Positions 8,695 to 16,690 of a stretch of 40,220 nucleotides of DNA are shown one piece after another (the stretch's first letter is position 1; each line of letters opens with the position of its first letter). The stretch lies in the NCBI GenBank assembly GCA_035998445.1, contig DASYHQ010000036.1, positions 1 to 40,220 of the forward strand. Direction: 5' to 3'. Below the pieces are notes generated by a model, which searched no databases, was not told the origin of the DNA, and saw nothing but the letters and a program-made list of their open reading frames with translations. Source of the stretch: Tepidisphaeraceae bacterium (GTDB lineage: Bacteria; Planctomycetota; Phycisphaerae; Tepidisphaerales; Tepidisphaeraceae). Made by a program: the position numbers and the translations under genes.

Positions 8695-8716
8695 GCTAGG
8701 TAAACGCGTACCTAGC
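8695..8716. promoter_or_regulatory. Auxiliary LacI-family operator candidate
   Basis: The sequence has perfect 8-bp outer arms GCTAGGTA/TACCTAGC around an asymmetric centre AACGCG. The half-site GGTAAACG matches the one in the perfect operator at 9085-9098. It lies 173 bp from the left operator centre and 386 bp from the right one, so it could serve as a second site for DNA looping. Weaker than the other two. Confidence 0.55.
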
Positions 8717-9056
8717 GGACGGGGCTAACCTGCATAGACGGTATAATGACCACCTAAAGTTCCTCATTAGCCGGGGCGCGAGCGGCCGCGTCAGCCGAAG
8801 GTCATCAACCCACGTGAGTTCTTCACACAGGTAATACGGAAAGCAACGACCTTTCGGACGCCGGCGGTGGTCCTGCCGAACTGCGCTTAGCGGCCCAGAG
8901 TGCTCTTGGATCTTCGGAGTTCGGAGTTCGGGCGCCCGGAATACGGACCTTATCTCTCCGGCCCAACCACTTCATTCTCTATTGCCCAAGCAGCAAGCCA
9001 ACCTCTGACGGCAGATACTTTTTAGATTAAACGCGCCCAAAAAATTTGCCTGGGTT

Positions 9057-9084
9057 TTGACAAAAACGAGTTGTGAAGTATTAT
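9057..9084 (+). promoter_or_regulatory. Rightward sigma-70-type promoter of the PEP-CTERM/GH10 unit
   Basis: A consensus TTGACA at 9057-9062 and TATTAT at 9079-9084 are separated by 16 bases. The perfect palindrome 9085-9098 begins on the next base, so bound repressor would cover the transcription start. The promoter lies 135 bases before the first ATG. Consensus-based prediction, strengthened by the adjoining operator. Confidence 0.7.
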
Positions 9085-9098
9085 GGTAAACGTTTACC
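9085..9098. promoter_or_regulatory. LacI-family operator (right unit), perfect palindrome
   Basis: GGTAAACGTTTACC is a perfect 14-bp palindrome with a central CpG, directly after the -10 box of the rightward promoter. The same AAACGTTT core occurs in the left operator, so one regulator, probably the LacI-family protein at 5180-6355, could control both directions. Confidence 0.88.
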
Positions 9099-9219
9099 TT
9101 TGCAGCGAACGGCTGGTTCCATATCACGGTCTCAGTTCCACCGGCATCGCGTCGAGCGATGGAGTTCGTCTTCGGCCAGCCGGGCGCTTCGAAGGCACTG
9201 ATCCACATCGGAGGCTTCG

Positions 9220-9945
9220 ATGATGTCTCAACGTGTTCTCGCTGCATTGACGCTCGTCGGCGGGCTCGTGCTGTCGTCCACGTCGACCCATGCGGTCGTC
9301 GTGATCGGAGATTTCGAAGGTTCTGACCCCGGCGCCTGGGGCCGGTGGAGCAGCGGGGTGCAGCCGTTCGGGCCGCCGGCAAACGTCGCGCTGAGCACCG
9401 AGGACAGCAGCCGCGGCACGACGAGCGTGAAGGCGACGAACGTCGGTTACCAGCAGAACCTCGCGTACGGCGCCAATGCCGCCGCCCGCACCGCGTTCGC
9501 CGTGAACACGACGCTTATGCTCGACGTGATCACCACCCCGTCGTCGGCGCCGAGCGGATATTGGCAGGTCTTCGAACTGATCCTCAATTCGCAGGGCGGC
9601 GGCTGGACCAACGTCACCAGCGGCCTGACAAACACCAGCGGTACGGGTAACAATATCTATTGGGGCCCCGGGCCCGGCGACGACGGCCGGCGCGTCGTCA
9701 CGTTCTCGCTCGACTACAGTGCGGTCAAATCGTCCTGGTCGTCGCTAGCCAACGGTACGCCCGGCTGGGTCGAGCTCGTCTTCTCGCTGAACAACGACGG
9801 CGCCACCAACCCCGAGCACGCGGTGGCGTACATCGATAACGTTCGGCTGGTCGGTGACCCGGCTGCCGTACCGGAACCTGCGGCCGTTGGCGTGGCGGGA
9901 GTCGCGGCGGTCGGCGCGCTCATGCGACGTCATCGGCGGGCGTAG
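9220..9945 (+). CDS. Exported PEP-CTERM protein, possible carbohydrate-binding fold
   Basis: The 241-residue product has a signal peptide (LAALTLVGGLVLSSTSTHA) and a C-terminal sorting tag: VPEP, a short hydrophobic Ala/Val/Gly stretch, then a basic end (MRRHRRA). This is the PEP-CTERM signal handled by exosortase/archaeosortase-type enzymes, not encoded here. The middle (VIGDFEGSDPGAWGRWSS... AYIDNVRLVGDP) has the look of a beta-sandwich carbohydrate-binding or laminin-G-like module, which is only a resemblance. A ribosome-binding site GGAGG lies at 9210-9214; the second ATG at 9223 is better spaced than the first. It is the first gene of the LacI-operator-controlled rightward unit, upstream of the xylanase. 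Confidence 0.88.
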   Translation: MMSQRVLAALTLVGGLVLSSTSTHAVVVIGDFEGSDPGAWGRWSSGVQPFGPPANVALSTEDSSRGTTSVKATNVGYQQNLAYGANAAARTAFAVNTTLMLDVITTPSSAPSGYWQVFELILNSQGGGWTNVTSGLTNTSGTGNNIYWGPGPGDDGRRVVTFSLDYSAVKSSWSSLANGTPGWVELVFSLNNDGATNPEHAVAYIDNVRLVGDPAAVPEPAAVGVAGVAAVGALMRRHRRA

Positions 9946-10062
9946 CGCCTGGCGGCGCGCGGCCGTTGGCAAAAGATTTGTCAGCGCGGCGACGCTGCCG
10001 CCACGGCGACATTCGACCGACCGGTTCTTCGCAGCTCAATCCCATCTCCTACCGGGAGCGTA

Positions 10063-11211
10063 ATGATGTACCGCACGTTGCTCGCTGGCACCACGCTCAT
10101 ACTTGGCGTCGCCACGACCGCGACGGGACAGTCCGCCACCCTGCCGTTGCCGGGCACGCTGCGGGCGGCCGTCGGTGACCGCATGCTCATCGGCACCGCA
10201 ATCATGGCCCAGGATCTGCAGGACCCACGGCACGCCGACCTGATCACCAGGGAGTTCAACTGCCTGACCGGGGGAAACGAATTCAAGCCGGACGCTCTGC
10301 AAAAGATGAAAGGCACGTTCACCTTCGAGAAGGCCGATCAACTTGTTGCGTTCGCAAAGCGGCACGACATGAAGGTCGTCGGTCACACACTGCTGTGGCA
10401 CAACCAATCGCCCGCGTGGCTGTTCCAAAATGCTGACGGAGAGCCCCTTCCCCGCGAGGCGGCGTTGGCGAATTTGAAGGACCACGTCGCCGCCGTAATT
10501 CAACACTTCGGCAACGACGTGGTCGGATGGGACGTGCTGAACGAGGGCATCACCGACGGCGACGACGGTTACCTGCGCGACACGCCGGCCCGAAAGGCGA
10601 TTGGCGACGACTACGTGGTGCAGGCGTTCAAGATTGCCCACGAGGCGAATCCGAACGTCGAGCTGTACTACAACGATTACAACATTGAGAACCCGGGCAA
10701 GCGTGAACGCGCCCTGAAGCTGATCCGCGAGTTGAAGGCCGCGGGCGTGCGACTGGATGCGGTCGGCATCCAGGGCCACTGGCTGATCAACTTCCCCGAC
10801 GCGCAGGTGCTCGACGACGCCATCACCGAGTTCGCCGCAGAAGGTGTGGAAGTAATGATCACGGAGATGGACATCGACGTCCTGCCCCGCCGGTCGACCG
10901 GTGCCGACATCACGCTTCGCGAGGCCGGGGCCGACCCGTACAAGGAGGGACTGCCCGCGGACGTGCAGCAGAAGTTGGCCGAGCGGTACAAGGCCTTCTT
11001 CGACGTGATCGTTAAGCATGCCGCCGACGGCGTCGTGACCCGTGTGTCGCTCTGGGGCACCACTGACGATCACACCTGGCTCAACAATTTTCCTGTACGC
11101 GGGCGGACAAACCACCCCCTGCTCTTCGACCGCAACTTCGCCCCCAAACCCGCCCATGCCGCGGTGTTGGAGTCGCTGAAATCGCTGGGCGGCGCGAGCG
11201 CGCAGAATTAG
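10063..11211 (+). CDS. Endo-1,4-beta-xylanase, GH10, exported
   Basis: This is a complete single-domain GH10 enzyme of 382 residues that would cut the xylan backbone outside the cytoplasm. A signal peptide (LLAGTTLILGVATTATGQS) is followed by the family landmarks in order: NEFKPDALQ, VGHTLLWHNQSPAWL, the acid/base Glu161 in WDVLNEG, YYNDYNIENPGKRE, IQGHWLINFP, the nucleophile Glu268 in ITEMDIDVLP, and RVSLWGTTDDHTWLNNFP near the end. A GGGAG ribosome-binding site precedes two adjacent ATGs; the first is used. It follows the PEP-CTERM gene by 117 bases and ends only a few bases before the integrated element, so the element inserted right behind it. Confidence 0.97.
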   Translation: MMYRTLLAGTTLILGVATTATGQSATLPLPGTLRAAVGDRMLIGTAIMAQDLQDPRHADLITREFNCLTGGNEFKPDALQKMKGTFTFEKADQLVAFAKRHDMKVVGHTLLWHNQSPAWLFQNADGEPLPREAALANLKDHVAAVIQHFGNDVVGWDVLNEGITDGDDGYLRDTPARKAIGDDYVVQAFKIAHEANPNVELYYNDYNIENPGKRERALKLIRELKAAGVRLDAVGIQGHWLINFPDAQVLDDAITEFAAEGVEVMITEMDIDVLPRRSTGADITLREAGADPYKEGLPADVQQKLAERYKAFFDVIVKHAADGVVTRVSLWGTTDDHTWLNNFPVRGRTNHPLLFDRNFAPKPAHAAVLESLKSLGGASAQN

Positions 11212-11214
11212 GAA

Positions 11215-11460
11215 ACCGGCTGGCTTGGCCATCACGACCACAAGGGTCGCCACGACCTGCGGCGACGACGTTGACGCCTTCGCGCAAGTCTGCCGCGGCG
11301 GCGTCGTGTGGCACCTCACCCAGCACGGCCGCGTCGAGGACCGGGCGATTCTGCGCAAAGTCGCCGATCGGCGGTTCCGGACGGCTGCCCCGCTCGGCGT
11401 CGGTGCCGATCTTGACCTCAAGCACGATGGTGGGACGTTCGGCGCCTTCGAGCACGGACT
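11215..11460 (-). pseudogene. Second copy of the sigma-companion family, truncated
   Basis: In frame with the decayed primase end comes SVLEGAERPTIVLEVKIG, TDAERGSRPEP, DFAQNRPVLDA. It matches the protein at 913-1321 (VLEGAERPDVVLEVKLG, TDAEQGSRPES, DFALKRPVVDL). The N-terminal 40-50 residues of the family are missing and the C-terminal part diverges. The joint with the primase lies just after its STNDPLHS motif, so a deletion fused two genes. No start of its own is visible. Non-functional in this form. Confidence 0.6.
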
Positions 11461-12358
11461 CGGCGGAGTGGAGCGGGTCGTTCGTCGAGTGGCAGAACGC
11501 GATCTCCCGGCCGTCGCGCTTCGTGAACGTCACGCCCGGCTCGCTCGTGGCCGACGCGTCGGCCGCAACGTGCGGTCATCGGCGTCGGTGTAGCCGAACG
11601 ACCGCAGCACGTCGCGCAGCGGGTTCTGGTCGTTGAACTTGTCGATGACCTCGGCCTGACCATTGAGGGACGGGTGGGCGCGGTCGGTGGCCGTTGGGAC
11701 CTGGGCGGCACTTTCCAGTTCCTGCCGCGTGTACGGTGCCTCGTCGAGCTTTCGCGCGGCCGCCATCAGCGCGTCGGCGCGGGCTTGGGAGACGACCGGC
11801 ACGTCGATGAAGCAGCCGGACAGCAGGGTGTACGTTCCGGCTGGCCCGGGCGACGGCGGCATCACGGCGTAGCCGCGCTCGCCGCGCGTCTCGATGGCGA
11901 CCGAGCGGCCGGTCGGTTCCGCTTCATTTGACATCCACGCCAGCTTCTCGCAGCCGCCCGGGCTCGGGCAGATCATCGCCACGTGGATGCCACCGCTCTG
12001 CGTCTGGCAGCCCGTCGGCCAGCTCGCCGACCAGCTCGCCGACCAGCGTCACCCACGCGTCGTAGAAGCGACGTTCGTCGAAGTCGAGCACGAGGTGACC
12101 GCCCTGGCCGCGACCGGAGATCGTGCCGCACACCGCGGCGAACGCCTGGGCGCCGCGCCACTTGGCCAGCTGCTCGGGGGCGGCGATCGCGGCCTGGAAC
12201 GGCTTCCACGTGCCCGACTGCTTGAGTTGGCCCGTCTTGGGGTCCGGCCGCTCGACCTGCGGCAGCAGCTTCCTGTGCGGCCGCTTGGTCGTGCGGCAAA
12301 TCGGCACGACGGACACGCCACCGGCGACGGCACGAAGCATTTCGTCGTAGATGCTCAT
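11461..12358 (-). pseudogene. Decayed PrimPol (bifunctional DNA primase/polymerase, N-terminal domain)
   Basis: The gene starts with ATG at 12358, overlapping the recombinase stop (ATGA). Its first frame contains the archaeo-eukaryotic primase metal motif as VLDFDERRFYDAW. A frameshift near 12005 moves to a second frame holding the SGG-x-H motif (CQTQSGGIHVAMICPSPGG) and SVAIETRGERGYAVMPP. A second shift near 11565 moves to a third frame with DASATSEPGVTF, then FCHSTNDPLH, a typical end of the domain in phage and plasmid primases. The helicase part is absent. Such primases are common cargo of integrated elements. With two frameshifts and a fused end it should be inactive unless the shifts are sequence errors. 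Confidence 0.75.
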
Positions 12359-13737
12359 CGCTCGCCCTCTTCCACGTGGAGCGTCACCCGCTGCACCCGC
12401 ACGGCGGCGTTGCCGAACTCACGGCGGACGTAGCCGGCGAAGACGGTGGCCAGGGCCCGGCCCGTGTCGATCAGGCAGGACCGGCTGGCGTGGTCTAGCC
12501 CGATCAGCCGCAGCACCGTCGCGTGGTCCTGCTTGGCCGCCTTCTCCAGCCGCTTGTCCTCAGCCTTCAACTCCGCCAGCCGCCCCTCGACCTGTGCCCG
12601 CGCCGCCCGTACCGTCTCAGCCACCACCGCAGGGTCGCTGCCGATGCTGCGGATCTGCTCGACGACGAACGCCTCGTTCTCCGCCGCCGGCACCGACTTG
12701 CTCTGGCAGGTGTCCCAGCCCCGCTTGTGGGCGTTGAGGCAGACGTAGTAGCGGTACCGCTTCGTCCCCTTGCTGCTGTACGTGTTCCCCATCGAGCAGT
12801 CGCAGGGGCTGCAGCGAAGGATACCTTTAAGTAATGCGCCGTGGCGATTGCGGACGGCGGCACCGCCGGTCTTGCCGTTGCGACTGAGGACCGCCTGCAC
12901 CTTCTGGTAGGTCTCGTCATCCACGATCGCGGCGTGCTCGCCGGGGTGGACCTCTTCCTTGTACCGCACCTTGCCGGTGTAGACGACGTTCGTCGGCAGC
13001 TGGTGCAGCGTGCTCTTGTTGAACGGCTGCCCGCCGCGTGGCGTACCGTCCCGGCCGACCCACGCCTTCGCCGTCCACCCGAGTTCGGTGATGGCGGCGA
13101 CGGCCGGGATGAGGGCTCGGCGGTAGAGGTAGATCGAGAAGATACGCCGTACCTGCGTTGCCTCCGTATCGTTCACCACCAGCTTGGGGCCCTGCGGGCT
13201 GCGCAGCACGTCGTAGCCCAACACCGGGCGGCCCCCGGCGAACTTGCCCTTCCTGCGGGCGGCGGCGATCTTGTCCCGGATCCGCTCGCTGATGATCTCC
13301 CGCTCGAACTGGGCGAACGACAGCAGCACGTTCAGGGTGAGCCGTCCCATGCCGTGGGTCGTGTTGAAGTGCTGGGTCACGCTGACCAACGCGACCTTGT
13401 GCCGGTCGAACACCTCCATCAGCTTGGCGAAGTCCAGCAGGGAGCGACTGAGGCGGTCGACCTTGTACACCACGACGCAATCCACCAGCCCCGCCTCAAT
13501 GTCCTTCATCAGCCGCTGCACCGCCGGACGTTCGAGGTTTCCGCCGGTGAAGCCGCCGTCGTCGTAGCGATCGGGCAGGCAGGTCCAGCCCTCGGTCTTT
13601 TGAGAAGCGATGTCGGCTTCCGCACTCTCCCGCTGGGCGTCGAGCGTGTTGAACGCCTGCTGCAACCCTTCCTCGGTGCTCTTGCGGGTGTAGATGGCGC
13701 AGCGGATGGTCTTCTGCGGTTCAATGATCTTCTTCAC
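12355..13737 (-). CDS. Large serine recombinase (site-specific integrase)
   Basis: The protein (460 residues from a GTG) is a large serine recombinase that would catalyse strand exchange at attachment sites. The resolvase domain shows the nucleophile Ser20 in YTRKSTEEG, then DRYDDGGFTGGNLERPA, VYKVDRLSRSLLDF and FAQFEREIISERIRDK. A recombinase domain follows, containing NKSTLHQLPTNVVYTGKVRYKEEVH. A zinc-ribbon region has paired cysteines (CSPCDC... YYVCLNAHKRGWDTC), and the C-terminus has a coiled-coil-like stretch rich in Ala, Arg and Glu. The GTG at 13737 overlaps the DUF2924 stop (GTGA) and places the catalytic Ser at the usual distance; the frame continues upstream without a better start. 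It looks intact. Confidence 0.93.
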   Translation of the reverse strand: MKKIIEPQKTIRCAIYTRKSTEEGLQQAFNTLDAQRESAEADIASQKTEGWTCLPDRYDDGGFTGGNLERPAVQRLMKDIEAGLVDCVVVYKVDRLSRSLLDFAKLMEVFDRHKVALVSVTQHFNTTHGMGRLTLNVLLSFAQFEREIISERIRDKIAAARRKGKFAGGRPVLGYDVLRSPQGPKLVVNDTEATQVRRIFSIYLYRRALIPAVAAITELGWTAKAWVGRDGTPRGGQPFNKSTLHQLPTNVVYTGKVRYKEEVHPGEHAAIVDDETYQKVQAVLSRNGKTGGAAVRNRHGALLKGILRCSPCDCSMGNTYSSKGTKRYRYYVCLNAHKRGWDTCQSKSVPAAENEAFVVEQIRSIGSDPAVVAETVRAARAQVEGRLAELKAEDKRLEKAAKQDHATVLRLIGLDHASRSCLIDTGRALATVFAGYVRREFGNAAVRVQRVTLHVEEGER

Positions 13738-14216
13738 TTGGCCTCTCCTTCTGATAAGAGGTTGAAGAACCCGTAGCCGTTCCAGTGGCTGCCGGTGACG
13801 GCCTTGGCGACGGCGCTGAGGGAGCGGTAAACCGTCCCGTCCCACTCGAAGCCCTTGGGAAGCACCGTCACTTGGATGAGGCGGCCTTGGTACTGCCGCG
13901 TGAGGACCGCCCCCGGCATGGGCAACCGACGGTTCATCGGTGGCGCCGGCAGCGTCACCGTTTGCGCCACAGCGGGCGTGCGGGGAACGGTGGTGCGAAG
14001 GTCGGCGTCGCGGGCGATCTCGGCCGCCCGCGCCTTGGCCCGCTCGCTGAGGCCCCCTTCGGCCAGCGACTGCACACGCCAGCTGATGCGCTTGATCAGG
14101 AAGTCCTTGTTGCCCGACCGCGACGCCTCGCCGAAGATGTCGGCGTACTTCTGCCGCAGCTGCGCAGGGCTCATCTGGGTGAGCTTCGCCAGCTCGGCCT
14201 TGACGTTGATGCTCAT
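13734..14216 (-). CDS. DUF2924 family protein
   Basis: The 160-residue product starts with MSINVKAELAKLTQMSPAQLRQKYADIFGE, followed by a basic segment (LIKRISWRVQSLAEGGLSERAKARA). The second half contains LTRQYQGRLIQVTVLPKGFEWDGTVYRSLSAVAKAVTGSHWNGYGFF. That is the DUF2924 pattern, whose C-terminal part looks like a small DNA-binding or recombination-accessory module. Function is not established; the family habitually sits directly before a serine recombinase, as here, where its stop overlaps the recombinase start. A 5-prime remnant of a close relative lies at 26490-26594. Confidence 0.9.
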   Translation of the reverse strand: MSINVKAELAKLTQMSPAQLRQKYADIFGEASRSGNKDFLIKRISWRVQSLAEGGLSERAKARAAEIARDADLRTTVPRTPAVAQTVTLPAPPMNRRLPMPGAVLTRQYQGRLIQVTVLPKGFEWDGTVYRSLSAVAKAVTGSHWNGYGFFNLLSEGEAK

Positions 14217-14219
14217 GCT

Positions 14220-14453
14220 CTAACTCCTTGTCTCGGATGCGTTAACCACGTTGTCCATGTGTCCACGAGCGGGCCGACACGTCAAGTCGGAACCCGAGTG
14301 GAAAGACGGGCCGGGATTGGAGTGGCTGTCCGGGCCTAAAGCACCACGGCGGTGCAGGCGCAGCACGCCCATGGCGGCGAGGATCGCGGCGACCTCGCAG
14401 AGGCGGTCATTAACGGACATCACAGACGGGTCGGTCGGGTCGAGGTACGACAT
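14220..14453 (-). CDS. Small conserved element protein
   Basis: A 77-residue frame starts MSYLDPTDPSVMSVNDRLCEVAAILAAMGVLRLHRR. The helix DRL-EVAAILA-GVLRL is shared with the copy at 26628-26846 and resembles a short protein I associate with DUF2924/recombinase elements. The C-terminal half is rich in Ser, His and Pro and less conserved. Its stop lies 3 bases before the DUF2924 start. Conservation of the first 45 residues between the two copies, with differences concentrated later, argues that the N-terminal helix is the functional part. No function is known to me. Confidence 0.6.
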   Translation of the reverse strand: MSYLDPTDPSVMSVNDRLCEVAAILAAMGVLRLHRRGALGPDSHSNPGPSFHSGSDLTCRPARGHMDNVVNASETRS

Positions 14454-14590
14454 CGGTACTCCGGGTGGAGGCGATGCCCGCAACGACCTTCTCCTTGAGA
14501 CGGGTGTGCTGCCTGGCAACGGGTTTTGTCGGGACCAACGCGAAGTCCCCTACCTGTTAACTACCGGGTTGGGGCGAGGAAGGGGTGGGA
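14454..14590. repeat. Element leader repeat, copy A
   Basis: This is the upstream leader of the serine-recombinase element. It shares with copies B (26847-26982) and C (33172-33333) the blocks GGCGATGCCCGCAACGACCT, GTGCTGCCTGGCAACGGGTT, TCCCTACCTGTT, ACCGGGTTGG and GAGGAAGGGGTGG. It probably holds the promoter of the element genes or one of its ends. Conservation in three places, two of them without an intact recombinase, suggests an element terminus or a repeatedly mobilised segment. Confidence 0.7.
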
Positions 14591-14718
14591 GAAGTTGACC
14601 TTTTCCCATTGAGTCGTGCCGTCATTTTTACATTCGCATGAAACGCCCGCTGATCGACGCAGTACAAGGCGTTGCGGTGCTGGCCAAGCGGCAAGTACCC
14701 ATCACCGGAGGATCGCCC

Positions 14719-15759
14719 GTGGACATCGTGCGCTGCGTCGTCGCCATCGCCCTTTGCGTCAGCTCCGCGCTCTGTGGTGTTGGCCAAGCCAGCACAGGCG
14801 ACCGGGCGATCATCGACACCGACTTCCGCACCAACTGCGACGACGCCGGCGCGCTGGCGATGCTGCACGCGTTGGCGGACCGCGGCGAGTGCGAGATCAT
14901 CGGCGTCGTCGCCAGCACCACCGGGCCCCACGTGGTCGCGGCGATCGATGCGGTCAACACCTACTACGGCCGCGGCGACCTGCCGGTCGGCCTCAGCCCC
15001 CGGCCGTCGCTGCCCGAGGGGCCCGGGGCCGACAACTACGCGCCGGCCCTGGCGGACCCGGCGCGGTTCCCCAGCGACGCCACCAACGCTACCGCGCCCG
15101 AGTCGACGGCGCTCTACCGTAAGCTGCTCTACGGGTCGCCCGACGGCAGCGTGAAGATCGTGGTCGTCGGCGGGCAGAGCTGCCTGGCGATGCTGCTGCA
15201 GAGCGCGGCCGACCACGAGGCCGACGGCTCGATCGGCGTTACCGGCGCGGACCTCGTCCGCGCGAAGGTGAGGGAGACCGTCATCATGGGTGGCGCCTTC
15301 CGCCAGCCGAACCGCTGGGAGTTCAACATCAAGCTCGACGTGAAGGCCGCCGACGCGGTCGCGCAGCATTGGCCGGGACCGATCGTCTACTCCGGGTTCG
15401 AGGTCGGCGATCGCGTGATGACCGGCGGCACGCTCCAGCACCCGGACACGAACCCGATCGCGCTGGCGTACACGCTCGGCCAGCACACGGGCGACGGGGT
15501 CGGCAAGCCCGGCCCGCGTCAAAGCTGGGACCAGACCGCCGTCTACTACGCCGTTCGCGGCACGGGCGATGCCCAGTCGCCGCTGTGGCGACTGAGCGAC
15601 CCGGTCACGATTCGCTTTAAGGGCAAGACCGAGTTCGCACCCGCCGTCGATGCCCTCGCGCCCGATCAACTGCGGCGCTACCTGATCGACGCAGCACCCA
15701 AGGCCGAGGTCGCCGGTCGGATCGACGTGCTCATGCTGCAACCGCTGGCCGACAGATAG
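14719..15759 (+). CDS. Exported nucleoside hydrolase family protein
   Basis: The 346-residue product belongs to the inosine/uridine-preferring nucleoside hydrolase fold. The calcium-binding N-terminal motif is IIDTDFRTNCDDAGAL (Asp-x-Asp...Asp-Asp). Later family features are VVVGGQSCLAMLLQ, ETVIMGGAF, the EFNIKLDVKAAD loop and YSGFEVGDRV. It would split the N-glycosidic bond of a nucleoside or related compound. A hydrophobic leader (VRCVVAIALCVSSALCGVGQAS) indicates export, which is common among planctomycete members. The GTG at 14719 is preferred because a strong GGAGG lies 7 bases before it and it opens the signal peptide directly; an ATG at 14638 would add 27 uncharacteristic residues. Confidence 0.88.
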   Translation: MDIVRCVVAIALCVSSALCGVGQASTGDRAIIDTDFRTNCDDAGALAMLHALADRGECEIIGVVASTTGPHVVAAIDAVNTYYGRGDLPVGLSPRPSLPEGPGADNYAPALADPARFPSDATNATAPESTALYRKLLYGSPDGSVKIVVVGGQSCLAMLLQSAADHEADGSIGVTGADLVRAKVRETVIMGGAFRQPNRWEFNIKLDVKAADAVAQHWPGPIVYSGFEVGDRVMTGGTLQHPDTNPIALAYTLGQHTGDGVGKPGPRQSWDQTAVYYAVRGTGDAQSPLWRLSDPVTIRFKGKTEFAPAVDALAPDQLRRYLIDAAPKAEVAGRIDVLMLQPLADR

Positions 15760-15976
15760 CGCCCCACGCTGGCCCGGCCACGTCCGCGCAGGGATGCAGA
15801 GGCCGGGATGCAAGGGCCTCAACCGCTCGCCCAGTCCGCGGTGTCCAGGGAAAAGCGAGCCTAACCCCCGCCCCGTCCCGGCCGCGGCGGTAAGCGATGT
15901 GCTAGACTGTGCGAGCAGGATCGTCACGATAATCGTTTGCCGTCGATCCACGCAATCCAACAGAAGGCGAGGTGCT

Positions 15977-16459
15977 ATGCCCGACATGCTGGTGAAGTTA
16001 TATGACCTGCCGCCGCGCCATGCGGCGGTGGCGCGATGCGCGGCCGAGGGCATCACGATCCGTGGGGCAATGCCGTACGAGAAGACGATCGTGCTGGGCT
16101 GGATCCGACAGGAGTTCCAGGTTGGCTGGTCCGATGAGGCCGACGCCGCGTTCGCCCGCCAGCCGATCAACTGCATCATCGCGACCGACCGGGGACGCGT
16201 GGTGGGCTTCGCGGCCCACGACGCCACCGCCCGCGGCTTCTTCGGTCCCACCGGTGTGCAGGCGTCGCACCGTAATCGAGGCATCGGCAAGGCACTGCTG
16301 CTCTATAGCCTGCACGGGATGGCCGACCTAGGCTACGCCTACGCCATCATCGGGCAGGCCGAGGAGAAGGCGCGCGACTTCTACGCGAAAGCGGTTGGCG
16401 CCACGTTGATCCCCGGCTCGGATCCGAGCATCTACCGTGACTGGTTGAAGTCGTCTTAA
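15977..16459 (+). CDS. GNAT-family N-acetyltransferase
   Basis: A 160-residue acetyl-CoA-dependent acyltransferase. The fold is recognised from the strand-helix pattern around INCIIATDRGRVVGFAAHDATARGFFGPTGV and the pyrophosphate-binding signature VQASHRNRGIGKALL. It is followed by YAYAIIGQAEEKARDFYAKAVGATLIPGS, the usual motif B end where a Phe-Tyr packs against the substrate. The ATG at 15977 follows an AAGGCGAGG ribosome-binding site. The substrate cannot be read from the sequence. It stands alone between the nucleoside hydrolase and a leftward xylan cluster. Confidence 0.9.
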   Translation: MPDMLVKLYDLPPRHAAVARCAAEGITIRGAMPYEKTIVLGWIRQEFQVGWSDEADAAFARQPINCIIATDRGRVVGFAAHDATARGFFGPTGVQASHRNRGIGKALLLYSLHGMADLGYAYAIIGQAEEKARDFYAKAVGATLIPGSDPSIYRDWLKSS

Positions 16460-16586
16460 AGCGACTCTCCTCTCCCCCTCCCGGCCGAGACGGACGATGG
16501 CGGGCGTGGCTAAGTGTGGTCGGCGGGTAAAGGTTCCGCTTGTTCGGCAACAACAATCTCCCACATTGAGCTACGTCAACCGCTGA

Positions 16587-16690
16587 CGCCACCCTTGGAA
16601 CGGCACGCACGACCTGGGCGTAAATGTCGTCGCGCACCCGGACCCGTTCGGCGTGCAGGCGCCGCTGCTGAAGATCCAGTGTAAAAAGCG
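16587..16690 (+). pseudogene. Relic of an Mrr-like restriction endonuclease
   Basis: In the 380-base gap after the acetyltransferase, one frame reads DLGVNVVAHPDPFGVQAPLLK followed by IQCKK. This resembles the catalytic core of Mrr_cat restriction enzymes, where Asp and a Gln/Glu-x-Lys motif bind the metal ion (compare GIDVVAHPD... IKVQCKR). A stop codon lies just upstream, nothing recognisable follows, and about 25 codons are all that remain. The rest of 16460-16839 holds nothing I can identify. Confidence 0.4.

Larger units (their letters stand above)
8375..9219. other. Divergent regulatory region between the two xylan units
   Basis: This 845-base gap has no credible coding frame. It contains two outward-facing promoter-like sequences and three LacI-type palindromes (listed separately), with untranslated leaders of about 160 bases on the left and 120 on the right. 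An AT-rich patch at 9020-9100 contrasts with the GC-rich surroundings. Nothing else recognisable was found in it, apart from a short TTCGGAG duplication near 8913-8927. Confidence 0.8.
11215..14590 (-). mobile_element. Integrated serine-recombinase element
   Basis: A block of leftward genes, opposite to the xylanase before it and the nucleoside hydrolase after it, is packed with 4-bp overlaps: leader repeat, small protein, DUF2924, large serine recombinase, primase. DUF2924 with a resolvase-type recombinase is a known mobile pairing. The right border is placed at the end of the leader repeat (about 14590) and the left border at the end of the sigma-companion fragment; both are estimates and no target duplication could be confirmed. 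The leader recurs at 26.6-27.0 kb and 33.2-33.3 kb. Confidence 0.65.

Noticed and set aside
10036-11421. 461-codon open frame on the minus strand opposite the GH10 xylanase
   Set aside because: The plus strand encodes an unmistakable GH10 enzyme; the antisense frame has no recognisable motif and stays open because of GC-rich codons.
12005-12045. 12-bp tandem duplication (GTCGGCGAGCTG) in the PrimPol gene as the cause of the frameshift
   Set aside because: Twelve bases keep the frame; the shift lies just after it and needs a separate one- or two-base change.
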